A DNA stretch of 64,000 bases from Prostheceraeus crozeri. Its lineage: Eukaryota > Platyhelminthes > Polycladida > Euryleptidae. This document shows positions 21,621 through 32,605 of the stretch, one piece after another (position 1 is the stretch's first letter; each line of letters begins with the position of its first letter). Below the pieces are notes generated by a model. It worked only from the letters and a program-made list of their open reading frames with translations. It was not told the origin of the DNA and did no database searches. The stretch is from NCBI GenBank assembly GCA_907163375.1, contig CAJQUW010003058.1:1-64000 (forward strand). The letters run 5' to 3'. A program made the position numbers and the translations under genes.

Positions 21621-23997
21621 GAAAAGAGCAATTTTTCTCATTCGTAAATATTCGGACACTGTCAAACACAATTATTCTATTTGCCCGAATACATAGGAAT
21701 TTTACGCTAAATGCCTGTCCTGTCCTGAAAGGCCTGTAACAATGAAGAAATATGATTTTTATGAGTGAACAGTCAAATAGAAGAAAGCCTAAAAACTGAT
21801 TCTCTCTTTGTTCAAGCTTGTGGACAATAGCTGTTTGCTGATCAAGTATAATTCAAAAGAGAAGAATAACATTATAGAAATCTGTCATAGCTGCAAATTC
21901 TTGCTGTAAGGTGGCATATTATAAATTATTTTGATTTTTATTTGATCTTATGTTTATTGAGAAATGAGAGTAGCTATGAATCTTTACAACAGAATTAGAT
22001 TGCTCAAGCGTGTCATACACAGCCTTCTAAACAAAAAGGCTCTAGGCGTTTCCAGACAAGCAGAAGAAGAGACGACTTGTCTAATTCTGTGATCTTGAGA
22101 AAGTGCATTTCTTAGGTACCTGTACCCAACCTAACCATTGTCAACCACTGGAAGTAAACCATCCCTCAGGCACTGCTGACAATGCATGTCCACGACGCAA
22201 GCTGATTTCAAAGTGCATGTCTGTTGTATTCCTTTAATTCTATGGTGTTGAATTTCTATGCATGTAAGGCTTCACAAAACATCTGGAAGACAACATTCTG
22301 TACACCTTGCCTGTAATCAAGACAGAATCTCGTCTTCAGTGTGCATGTTCTTTGTAGTCGTACAATAAATAACATATAGTGTCGGATTTCTAAGGAGAAA
22401 GTTTTTCGATTACTCCATATTTGAGAATCAACTTCACCTAGTCGAGTCAGGACAATTTTATCGATGCAATAAATCCTTTCAACCATGAAAGTCTGCCTTA
22501 TTTCGATTTTTCTCACTATTGACAAACAACGAAATCTCAAGAGTTTACGAATAGTCGATTCACACACAAATAGACGGAAAACATATTTGATCAACTTCAA
22601 AAACTATTGCTTATCTTCGATCAGTTGCAGTCTCAGATGTCGCAAAAAGTCGGGAAAGAAACTGTTTCCATTAAGAATCGGATGAAGAAGTCTCACTGCA
22701 TATGGTTTTCTTGAAATATCAGTGACATGTGGTCATAAAGTTGTTATGAGAAAATTCACTTGAGGCATTCACTTATTGGAAAAATTTGAGTGTATTGACA
22801 AACTTGCTTTATTTGTGACGACTGTAGTATATCTTCGGATGTTGGCAGAGCTTAGGCAAGCCTTCTGCTGTTATATCAGAATTCTCGTAAATATAACTTA
22901 AATGACAATTTTTCAGCTTTTTAGCTATCAGTTATACTATCAAAGCCATCAAACTGCTGACTATCTGCTCTTTATATATCTTGTATTCCCTCTAATAGGT
23001 CACTAAAGTAAAGAATAAATCCAATTTTGAAGTTGGGGAGAGCTAGGAGTTTTACCTATCATTATCACTTTCGTTTTTGGTACACAAACATTTTTGACTA
23101 TCCGGCAATCATTTAGTAAGAGATTAACAATCATTTAAATACTTTTTGCTAATTATACAGTTGTTTTGTGTTCATTAATCACATATTTATCTTATACCCA
23201 TTAACTAAAACAGAAAAAATGATATTTTTGAAGAATCCCAACTTTCCCACCACAAAGTTGAAAACGTCTACCAGAGCTTTTGTCAGAGCCAGCAATAGTA
23301 ATTGCTGGACCTGGGAAGCTTCGATGTTCGATTCAATTCGCGAATCGGCTTCAATTGCGATTCGATAAAAATTCTAATCGGCCCAAAATATTTCAACTGA
23401 TTTCTTTTGATTTATAGCTTCTTCCCACTCCTTACTGCTTGAAAGTGACATTTCAAAATGATCGTCGGTTGCTACGCAAGAGATAGTCGAGTCAAATCTG
23501 CTGTATTACTTGCTGCGTCTTTAATAATTACTCCATGCGTTGCATGTTGCTCAGATCAAGGCTTCGGACTCGGTCGATCTTTCTGATCGAGTCTGGCATA
23601 CTTCACAATTTTAATCAGAGTTGTAAATGGCCCATCAGCAGACTCGCAAGCTTGTATCTTACAGGGCTGCAAGACATACTTTCAGACTGTCTTTCGCCAG
23701 GACTCTTAAGCCTTTTACACGTAGTTTACTAAAACAGGGAATTATGCTACACATCCTTATACAAACTCTTTCTAAAGTAAGCCATGACGTAGGGAAGCAA
23801 AACTCAAATAGGACATGTAATAAATAAGAAAGGATTGCTTTATGCATGAGTGTACCATCCGATCCTTTGACAGTGCTCCTCAGACTTCTTTTAATGAGGT
23901 CCATCAAATCACTTTTTTTAATGAGGCTCCTGTAACGTTTGAACCACCTGAGTACATGTCATCTTTTGAGGTAGGCTTACAGAAGCATCAGGACAAG
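21621..23997. other. No gene recognised
   Basis: AT-rich sequence. A palindromic patch near 23325-23375 (GATTCAATTCGCGAATCGGC) was noted. No coding region can be supported. Confidence 0.45.
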
Positions 23998-24180
23998 GGG
24001 AACATTTCATCTCGACTACATAAGACCAAATCTCAGCCAGAAAAAAAATCTAGTCAGCGCATCAGACATCGATCATCGCTTAGAAAAGTGAAATTTGTTG
24101 ATTTTTAGTGATGGAATAATTTGACTAGACTTTCTTTCCTGTTGAGATTTGGTCTATGGTTGATAGAGACGAAATGTTCC
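23998..24180. repeat. Imperfect inverted repeat, about 60-bp arms
   Basis: GGAACATTTCATCTC ... AGACCAAATCTCA ... TCTAGTCA (23999-24057) is mirrored with several mismatches by TGACTAGA ... TGAGATTTGGTCT ... GAGACGAAATGTTCC (24118-24180). The spacer is about 60 bp. It lies just upstream of the perfect palindrome at 24285 but shares no sequence with it. Confidence 0.7.
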
Positions 24181-24284
24181 TCTTTTCCTGAATCATCTGC
24201 ATCTCACAGATAACGTCTATCACAAAGGTTAAACGAGTTAAGAGCAAAACACGGTTTAAGCTAAAGGAGGTGAAAACGATGATA

Positions 24285-24817
24285 GGAAAGATCTAAATCA
24301 TGTTATAAGCAACAATTCATTTCAAAAGCTGAAGTACATGATAACAATTAAATAAGGTACACATAGTAACTAGACTCAAATTAATTTACATTTGAAAAAA
24401 GCACCATCATGGTTAACTTGCTTATTCAAAGTGGGGTTGAGTTTTTTTATGTACATGGCTTCCAAAATATTTAGGTCATAAGTGTTGGGAGCTTGAGATA
24501 GAATTTTGAAATTGTCAACTTTACAGCTGCAACTGCAATTTGCAATTCTGACCATAGGTTAAATTGCAGTTGCAGCTGTAAAGTTGACAATTTCAAAATT
24601 CTATCTCAAGCTCCCAACACTTATGACCTAAATATTTTGGAAGCCATGTACATAAAAAAACTCAACCCCACTTTGAATAAGCAAGTTAACCATGATGGTG
24701 CTTTTTTCAAATGTAAATTAATTTGAGTCTAGTTACTATGTGTACCTTATTTAATTGTTATCATGTACTTCAGCTTTTGAAATGAATTGTTGCTTATAAC
24801 ATGATTTAGATCTTTCC
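24285..24817. repeat. Perfect palindrome, 257-bp arms
   Basis: 24285-24541 and 24561-24817 are exact reverse complements on inspection, both 257 bp, around a 19-base loop (24542-24560). No reading frame is present. A 14-bp direct repeat, CAAAACACGGTTTA, lies at 24245-24258 and at 24818-24831. The right copy abuts the right arm, while the left copy is 26 bp away from the left arm. The segment 24259-24817 therefore behaves like a 559-bp insertion with a 14-bp target-site duplication, or like a template-switch inverted duplication. Identity of the arms means a very recent origin. Confidence 0.93.
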
Positions 24818-24831
24818 CAAAACACGGTTTA

Positions 24832-26382
24832 TAGTCGATTTGTAGTCTTTAATTTATACATTTTCCCACAGGCCACGGGTAACTCTAGATCTCCTTACTT
24901 CACTTATTTCCCATTTGCAGGTTCAAGACTACAACAATTAGTCATACATCAAAGTGCTCAAAGTCTCATGCATTCCTTTACAGGTATGAGTTTGAGTGAG
25001 CATTTACGTAGAAGTTTTGAATTCGTCATGAACAATTTAGGTAGCTTTTATGGATAGCGATAACATGGGAAGTTGCAGACATGAGTGGATTGTTGCTAAA
25101 ATTCTATTATTGTTTTTTGATCAGAAAATTGCGATGAAATCGTAGATTCTAGTGAGTAATTTTTCATGAAAATTTGTGCCATCACAAGCTCGGGATTTAA
25201 GGACAGGACGATTGACAGAGGTTGCATTTCCACTCCCGCCTGAGATTAGAAGAATCTTTTTTGCAGACATGAGGTCATGTACCTAGTCCATCCTATCATC
25301 AATCTACGTACGGGTAATTTGGCAAGGAAAGGCCAATCTAGCGTCAATATTCATCCGAAATAGGTTGCAGTTGCAAAGAGTAGTAGCTTTTGATTTTCTC
25401 AGGAAAATAGACACTTTAATTCCCGAGTGCCAAGGTGTCACTGCATCTTTCAATAGCCATGTAAATTGCATGGCTACTAATTGTTTATTTAATTTCATTG
25501 TTGTTAAATGATTACTAGGTCATTTAAGAGGCCTATTTTCTATAGCTGGCTGCGCAAATCGTATGCATAGAAATAAGCTCAAGTCGATTTATTTAAGTTT
25601 TCTATGATCTAAGGCATCTTCTTGGCTTAAACTTATTTTCTATATCTCCTACATTTGTTGGAATTGTTTTTTCTATAATCCGATTCGACTCAAAATTTGC
25701 CGATTCGTAGGTCCACAAATCTGAAAAATTGTTATAGCTCATCAAGAGACGATTCACGTATTTAAATATTTACGTGGAACATCGGCAAGCCAATCAATTA
25801 GCTCTGCGGAAACATCAATAATCGTCTTGATAGTTGGCTAGTAGGCATTGTTATACTGCAAAATTGTGATTCGGTATCGGGGAATTGGCACTGGACTGCT
25901 GTTTTGGACGGATGTGTGGTAATTGAAACAATGAGAGGAGAACAATATTCGAAATAAGACCATAGAGGAGACGCGACAATAAGTCAGATGAGATCATCAA
26001 GAATTATTACGTGGCTAGCATGTACATGTACAGTTCATCATAGCATTTCAATTCATTTTGATGCTTTGCTTCATCTGAAGAAGTTCTGAAATGTTATGCA
26101 CACTATCATTAGACATCTCCAGGATTATGCAAAACAAATAATTAAATTTCATAATCATTTTGGTGCTTTAGAAGTCAAATACAAAATATCGCAAACAATT
26201 TCAAAGATGAAAATACTTCGTTGACCGGTATAGAGCACGAACCTTCACCACTACTTTGATGTTCGCATGGGCTTACAATCTTCTCAATTTACTGGTGAAA
26301 AATATTTCTTCGTTAGCAATTATAGAACTTCAAAACTGCGAGTATGCATCAAGTCATGAAAAAAGATAAGCACTCCGAACAA
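24832..26382. other. No gene recognised
   Basis: AT-rich sequence without coding signal or clear repeats. Confidence 0.5.
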
Positions 26383-26857
26383 CACTAGGTGACATTGCCA
26401 CGCGTAATTCACGCGTAATTACGGAACACCCCAAGCATCCGTGGTTAAGAGCAGTTTACACTTCCGCGCGCGTACATACGCGCTGCACTAAGAGTCAGAA
26501 ATCACGTGATCTGATGCTGTCAAAACATTGGGAATGTTTATGAATACGCGCGGGCGAGTGTTTATGGTTTACTCGTCGTCTACGGTTGTCCGCGTTGCCG
26601 CTTAGACCACGGATGAACCGCTAAGCATGTTCTGTCTTCCCTGAGCATGAAATTGAGGTCCTATCACATGGTTTAGCCTCTGATACATGCAGACACATGA
26701 ATCGCAAAGTCTATATAACAGGACTGTCAACTGTACTAACTTATATAACAGATGTTGCAGGAATGTCCCGCATAGCCACGGATGTTTAGTGTCATGTGTA
26801 ATTACGCGTAGTTTACGCGTGAATTACGCGTAATTGAGCGTGGCATGTCACCTATTG
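26383..26857. mobile_element. MITE, CACTAGGTGACA family, full copy
   Basis: Begins CACTAGGTGACATTGCCACG and ends GTGGCATGTCACCTATTG followed by TA. It is 475 bp long and almost identical to the reverse complement of 19348-19822, making a 7-kb-spaced inverted pair. Internal landmarks are CACGTGATCTGATGCTGTC, GTTTACTCGTCGTCTACGG and CTATATAACAGGACTGTC. It is non-coding. Confidence 0.94.
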
Positions 26858-28596
26858 TAATGTCGATATTGAATTAGCATCGATTACAAAAGGAATTCTT
26901 TTTATACCTGACTGGATAGTCTAATAATATTAATAATAATGAGGTGTTTATTGATCAAGATTAAAAATCACAACATATTCGCGTTTATAAGAGTAATAGT
27001 GACTGAAAACTATCTCCAAACAGAAACGCAAGATCAGAATTAGATACATGGTCTAAGAATTGAAATTCACATATCTGTACCACCTTCATTGAACCACAAA
27101 GTTGATGTTAAGCGCATACTTATGGCCTTGTCTATGAGCCAGTGATTCTATAATACGGCATATCAAAATTATTTTTTAGCAGCTTTTTCAACAATAAGCT
27201 GCAGCTTATGGCCTTGTCATCAATTTTATTCATTTTGCCAGTAATTCTGTATGAGCAAAAGCTCGATAAACTGAAGTATCAATTGAATTTTGCCTAAATT
27301 GTGTGGTTATTATTCATGAGCTTTCCTTGTAATTCGATGTTATCTTAGCTTTCATAAGTTGCTTACCTAACTGCAACCTTTCTTATGACGTTTTTGCCTA
27401 TCTTTTATGTACAGTGCTGCCTGCAGCATGCTGAGAACATCCTTTATGGGTGGGACTGTGAATTCAGAGGCACATGTCTTTTCTTTGAAACATAAGAATG
27501 TTATTGACAAAAAAATGGAAAATTTATAAACAAAGTTTTGCAATCCGTCCCTCTGTATTATGCAAACCCATTTATAAGAAGGTTTTATAGTTCAATTAAG
27601 CCGTCTATCTTGTATTTCTGCAGGCAAAAACACACGCGCTTCATATTGATAAAAGTTCATATTCTAGTATGCGAAGATTATATTCATACGTCAAGAATTT
27701 GATTATTTTCTGAAAATGACAGTAGGCTGACTGCATAAGGGAGTTTCATGTTTTGTCCTCTGTGCGTTCTATCTGAGAGACATGACATTGTTAGGCAGTA
27801 TTCTATGCTATTATTTTGCTTTTCTCAAATAGAAAGTTCAAACCGTTCCCGAAGAGAACAATTAATCTGTCATTCTTTAGTACGAATTATTAGACAGTGC
27901 ACGCTTTTATCATTTGCGTCCATTGCGGAAAATCATTGAGTTAACAAAATCACAAATTAATCAACAGCGAGATAACTCTGCAGAAATGACAAAGGAAATG
28001 AAAGAACAGTGGTCAACAAAGATATCTATAGGGGTTTTACACTTTCAGAAAAGAATTCTAGACATAAAACTTGCTAAGCGTTGTTTATTTCAGCCCTGAA
28101 CAGAGTTTCCAACTCATTTCCTTAGGATGCGCTGGCTTGCTGAACCCATCTGAACTCAGTGGTGTTATTAGCACTATCTAAAAGTCGTTGCCTGCAAAAG
28201 CGAGTGAGAGATTTCTTCAACCAAAACCGGGACGCCTAGCAAAGAAGAAGGGATGGCCTGTATGACACTTCCTGTTATCTACATACTACATTACAAAAAG
28301 AAAAAAGTTTAGAATTTCAGTTGGGCTGCTCTTCTGCGGCAACAGCGTCGCAAGCAAAGACAGTGGATGATAAATTGCAGTGGAATGTTGCATCGTATTA
28401 GTCACAAACCCATATTATGGTTATCATGAAATCTGTGTATAAGTAATAAGTACTATATAAGTAATATTGTGAACATTTTGCGCAATGAGACATTTGGCAA
28501 CATGTCTAATTTGACGCATTCATTTTGATTAGCAGCTCCTGTAATATTTCTACACGGTCAACCTATTAATTCTAGATTTTAGAATTCCAATTTAAG
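26858..28596. other. No gene recognised
   Basis: AT-rich sequence. Open frames at 27748-27939 and 27914-28099 show no known motif. Confidence 0.5.
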
Positions 28597-28638
28597 AATA
28601 AATTTCAATTTTGAAAACACCCTTCACTTTTGAGACTT

Positions 28639-29654
28639 TGTAGAGGAACAGCAAAACCAAGTACGAACATTTCATTTTTCACCGATATATTTCGCCAGCT
28701 CTTTTCAAGGTGTACACTGGAGTGACATTAGTTGGACATGGACACAAAATTCGTCGTTTGATGAGCGTTTACAACTATTGATTAACGGAAAAGAGACACA
28801 ATTTGCAGACACAGAATGAAAGAAGTCATCAATGAAGGCATGAAAGCTATGACAAATGATACTATTCATAAACGACAGCGGGTACAAAATAAATAAGCTC
28901 TAAAATAAAGCATAGGACAATACTGTTTACACTAAAAGAACAAAATTAGCAAAATTAAAGACGAGAGAATTATGCAGTAGAAATGAAATTCCATCAAAAG
29001 AATGAAATAATAAATTAAATGTCTGTAAATGGAAAAAGTGGGAACGAAAAATAATTACCAAGGAAGGATTAGGTTAAAGACAGTCTCCTTCTGTACACAC
29101 AAGTCTGGTTGAGAACTCTTTATAAGGAGAGCCTCGAGAACTCCTAGGTGAGCCTTGTTCCGACACCTGCGTATAATCGCAAAACATGACTTCGCCGGTA
29201 TACTCGGTGTGCAGGTGAGAAGATGTCGAGTAATGCTACTGCTCACTTTCCTGGTGTGACGTCGTCCACCCTCAATCCACCGTGGAACATGCTCCGCAAT
29301 TCTTTGGGCAAGTCTGCGCTCCGTTCTGCCGATATACCTGCTTCCACAAGTACATTTATATTCGTAAATGACGCTTGATTCGGCTTCCGGAGGCAAAGAG
29401 TCCTTCAACTGAGGACGCCAAAGACGCTGCGTAACTGGAACTACTCGTAAGTCCACGACCGGATACACACCTGACACCTCCTTCTTGAGCTTCATCCTCA
29501 TCCAATTAAAACTCTGGTCACCCTTGAATGGAATTCTAATTGATATCAATTTCTTCCTTGGTCCGAACTCACGGCACTCCTCCGATACCGAGCTGAATTT
29601 GTCGATCAGCTTTTGCGGATAACCGTTGCATATGAGAGTGCGGCGAATAAACAC
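28639..29654 (-). mobile_element. Inverted partial PLE copy (C-terminus, 3' UTR, pseudo-LTR)
   Basis: Read on the minus strand this holds the last 199 codons of the PLE protein (29055-29654), the 3' untranslated region, a complete 88-bp pseudo-LTR (28726-28639), and then about 28 more bases (to 28611) that match the first bases after the 5' pseudo-LTR of the full copy. The source molecule therefore ran past one unit into the start of the next, so it was a tandem or read-through template. It is joined to the full copy at about 29671. Head-to-head arrangement with a partial copy is well known for Penelope elements. Confidence 0.92.
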
Positions 29655-29672
29655 ACATTCACGAGGCAGCTT

Positions 29673-29760
29673 GTCACTCCAGTGTACACCTTGAAAAGAG
29701 CTGGCGAAATATATCGGTGAAAAATGAAATGTTCGTACTTGGTTTTGCTGTTCCTCTACA
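29673..29760 (+). repeat. PLE pseudo-LTR, 5' copy
   Basis: 88 bp beginning GTCACTCCAGTGTACACC and ending TTCCTCTACA, identical to 32503-32590 and, inverted, to 28639-28726. It contains CACC-TTGAAAAGAGCTGGC-GAAA-TATATC-GGTG. This has the layout of a type I hammerhead (stem I CACC/GGTG, GAAA, then a UC cleavage dinucleotide), but the CTGANGA core is diverged. The protein's start codon lies within it. Confidence 0.85.
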
Positions 29761-32174
29761 AAGTCTCAAAAGTGAAGGGTGTTTTCAACATTATCAAAGC
29801 GCAATTGCCTTCAGCCAAGGTCAAGCAATTGGACAAATTGCTATCTCTTCGATTGAAAATGACTAAACTCAAGATCAAATTGGACTATTTTGAGCGTTGT
29901 CTAGTGGATGGTGTCTATGACAGATCGATTCTGAATGACATTCGTCGTGTCAATCTTCGGCCTAGTTCTTCTATTTGCAGTCAATTCTTGTCTGTGCGAA
30001 TAACTGAGATGAGAACCAACAAGTTGCACCTTCAAGAAAGGATTCAGGGGCTTTTGATTTCCGAGACTGAACTGTCTGTGTTTCGTTTTCTTCAATACAG
30101 ACATATGACTTCTAACCTCGTAAGATCGCTGAGAATGAAAGTGGAGAAAACTTTTGACTGGAAATGGTCAAAGATGCGTGAAGGTCTCTCGACTGTGAGT
30201 GATCAGAAAGTGGACATTATTCACAACTTCTCTTCATATGATCTTCAGCCAAATGAAAGTGACTCTCTATCTCTTGGACTGAGTTTTGGTGTTCCTAATA
30301 CGAAATGGTCAAGGGAAGATATTAATGCCGAATTTGAATTAGCTATGTCGCAGCTCAGTGACCTTACACCGTACAATCCCGACGCGATGCAATCTTTGAA
30401 AGGAGGTTTTGTCAATCTTGCGAATAAAGTTTATTCGACAAAACCAGAGTTTAATGCAATATCTCGCGAACAACTGGATGCTCTGAAGAGTCTTCGAATG
30501 AGAAAAGATTTGGTGATTACGAAGCCAGACAAAGGAAACGGTGTTGTTTTATTGGATAGAGCTGACTATGTTAGTAAAATGGAAGTAATCCTTGGTGACC
30601 CGTCCAAGTTCAAACTTGATGATAGCCAGATTGATGGTACCTCGAAGACCGAGGTTAAAATCACAAATCAGCTAAAGCGTTGCATGGATGATGGTGTCAT
30701 TACCAAAGAGATTTTTGAGAAAGTTAAGCCTCATGGATCTAGAATCCCTCGCCTGTACGGATTGCCGAAAATTCATAAGACTGATATTCCTTTACGTCCA
30801 ATTTTAAGCATGTCAGGTTCTGCTCAACATGCTTTGGCGAAATGGTTGGCTTCGGTTTTGAAACCAGTCTTGACAGCTGTGAGTGGCTATTCTCTGAAAG
30901 ACTCATTTACCCTAGTCGATCAGGTGCAAGATTTGAATATTAGCAACAAAGTCATGGTGTCCTATGATGTGGTGGCGCTGTTTACTAATGTTCCACTTTT
31001 GGATACCATTAACATGATTGAGGAGATCATCTTAAAGAATGGGTTGACATTGGATATTCCATTCTTAGTTCTCAAAGAGTTGCTGCTATTATCAACAAAG
31101 GATATTCAATTTCTTTTTAATGGGAAATACTATCTGCAGACCGATGGAGTAGCTATGGGGAGCCCTCTTGGTCCTGCCCTAGCGAATATTTTCCTTGGAT
31201 TTTTGGAAAATAAATTATCTGCATCAATAAAGCGACATTCATCATTTTTTGCGCGATACGTGGACGATGTTTTAATGGTCGGGAACAATCGACGCAGCAT
31301 CGAGACCATTTTTCGGAAATTAAATGATCTTCATCCAAGTTTGCAATTTACGATGGACATTGAAGAGGAGAATAGAATTTCTTTTTTGGATGTCCTGATC
31401 ACTCGCGGTGATTGCGGATCAGTGCTTCTGTCGATCTTTCGCAAGGGCACGTGGTCGGGATTATACACCCATTTCAAGAGTTGTGTGCCCTTCTCTTACA
31501 AGACCGGTCTAATCAGGACCTTGTTTTATCGAGCGAGACGCATATGTTCTCCGCAATTGCTGCCTCGTGAATGTGTGTTTATTCGCCGCACTCTCATATG
31601 CAACGGTTATCCGCAAAAGCTGATCGACAAATTCAGCTCGGTATCGGAGGAGTGCCGTGAGTTCGGACCAAGGAAGAAATTGATATCAATTAGAATTCCA
31701 TTCAAGGGTGACCAGAGTTTTAATTGGATGAGGATGAAGCTCAAGAAGGAGGTGTCAGGTGTGTATCCGGTCGTGGACTTACGAGTAGTTCCAGTTACGC
31801 AGCGTCTTTGGCGTCCTCAGTTGAAGGACTCTTTGCCTCCGGAAGCCGAATCAAGCGTCATTTACGAATATAAATGTACTTGTGGAAGCAGGTATATCGG
31901 CAGAACGGAGCGCAGACTTGCCCAAAGAATTGCGGAGCATGTTCCACGGTGGATTGAGGGTGGACGACGTCACACCAGGAAAGTGAGCAGTAGCATTACT
32001 CGACATCTTCTCACCTGCACACCGAGTATACCGGCGAAGTCATGTTTTGCGATTATACGCAGGTGTCGGAACAAGGCTCACCTAGGAGTTCTCGAGGCTC
32101 TCCTTATAAAGAGTTCTCAACCAGACTTGTGTGTACAGAAGGAGACTGTCTTTAACCTAATCCTTCCTTGGTAA
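29724..32174 (+). CDS. Penelope-like RT / GIY-YIG endonuclease polyprotein
   Basis: 816 residues in one open frame. The N-terminal 250 residues are a family-specific basic region. Then come ITKPDKGNGVVLLD (about 264-277) and LYGLPKIHK before the fingers. RT motif A is SYDVVALFTNVP (about 412), motif B GVAMGSPLGPALANIF (about 475), motif C ARYVDDVLMV (about 511), and then ISFLDVLITR. The C-terminal GIY-YIG nuclease starts at about 711 (VIYEYKCTCGSRYIGRTERR, then RIAEH and a later LEALLIK glutamate). It would reverse-transcribe its own RNA at a nicked chromosomal target. The ATG used lies inside the 5' pseudo-LTR. The frame is open throughout and all RT aspartates are present. Confidence 0.96.
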   Translation: MKCSYLVLLFLYKVSKVKGVFNIIKAQLPSAKVKQLDKLLSLRLKMTKLKIKLDYFERCLVDGVYDRSILNDIRRVNLRPSSSICSQFLSVRITEMRTNKLHLQERIQGLLISETELSVFRFLQYRHMTSNLVRSLRMKVEKTFDWKWSKMREGLSTVSDQKVDIIHNFSSYDLQPNESDSLSLGLSFGVPNTKWSREDINAEFELAMSQLSDLTPYNPDAMQSLKGGFVNLANKVYSTKPEFNAISREQLDALKSLRMRKDLVITKPDKGNGVVLLDRADYVSKMEVILGDPSKFKLDDSQIDGTSKTEVKITNQLKRCMDDGVITKEIFEKVKPHGSRIPRLYGLPKIHKTDIPLRPILSMSGSAQHALAKWLASVLKPVLTAVSGYSLKDSFTLVDQVQDLNISNKVMVSYDVVALFTNVPLLDTINMIEEIILKNGLTLDIPFLVLKELLLLSTKDIQFLFNGKYYLQTDGVAMGSPLGPALANIFLGFLENKLSASIKRHSSFFARYVDDVLMVGNNRRSIETIFRKLNDLHPSLQFTMDIEEENRISFLDVLITRGDCGSVLLSIFRKGTWSGLYTHFKSCVPFSYKTGLIRTLFYRARRICSPQLLPRECVFIRRTLICNGYPQKLIDKFSSVSEECREFGPRKKLISIRIPFKGDQSFNWMRMKLKKEVSGVYPVVDLRVVPVTQRLWRPQLKDSLPPEAESSVIYEYKCTCGSRYIGRTERRLAQRIAEHVPRWIEGGRRHTRKVSSSITRHLLTCTPSIPAKSCFAIIRRCRNKAHLGVLEALLIKSSQPDLCVQKETVFNLILPW

Positions 32175-32502
32175 TTATTTTTCGTTCCCACTTTTTCCAT
32201 TTACAGACATTTAATTTATTATTTCATTCTTTTGATGGAATTTCATTTCTACTGCATAATTCTCTCGTCTTTAATTTTGCTAATTTTGTTCTTTTAGTGT
32301 AAACAGTATTGTCCTATGCTTTATTTTAGAGCTTATTTATTTTGTACCCGCTGTCGTTTATGAATAGTATCATTTGTCATAGCTTTCATGCCTTCATTGA
32401 TGACTTCTTTCATTCTGTGTCTGCAAATTGTGTCTCTTTTCCGTTAATCAATAGTTGTAAACGCTCATCAAACGACGAATTTTGTGTCCATGTCCAACTA
32501 AT

Positions 32503-32590
32503 GTCACTCCAGTGTACACCTTGAAAAGAGCTGGCGAAATATATCGGTGAAAAATGAAATGTTCGTACTTGGTTTTGCTGTTCCTCTACA
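32503..32590 (+). repeat. PLE pseudo-LTR, 3' copy
   Basis: Identical 88-bp copy of 29673-29760. Three A residues follow and then the right target-site copy (32594-32605). The identity of all three copies supports a recent insertion. Confidence 0.9.
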
Positions 32591-32605
32591 AAAAATAAAT
32601 TTCAA

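Larger units (their letters stand above)
28609..32593 (+). mobile_element. Canonical Penelope-like element, compound head-to-head insertion
   Basis: A 3985-bp insertion bounded by a 12-bp direct repeat AATAAATTTCAA (28597-28608 and 32594-32605). Its left part (28609-29671) is an inverted copy of the element's 3' third, and its right part (29673-32593) is a full copy. The full copy has an 88-bp terminal repeat at both ends (29673-29760 and 32503-32590, identical), as PLE pseudo-LTRs are arranged. It encodes one 816-aa protein with RT and GIY-YIG endonuclease domains. The inverted part is identical at the protein level over 199 residues to the full copy, so the insertion is young. It looks whole. 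Confidence 0.95.

Noticed and set aside
26075-26100. CTGAAGAAGTTCTGAAATG as a hammerhead
   Set aside because: Core and GAAA are too close together to allow a paired stem II.
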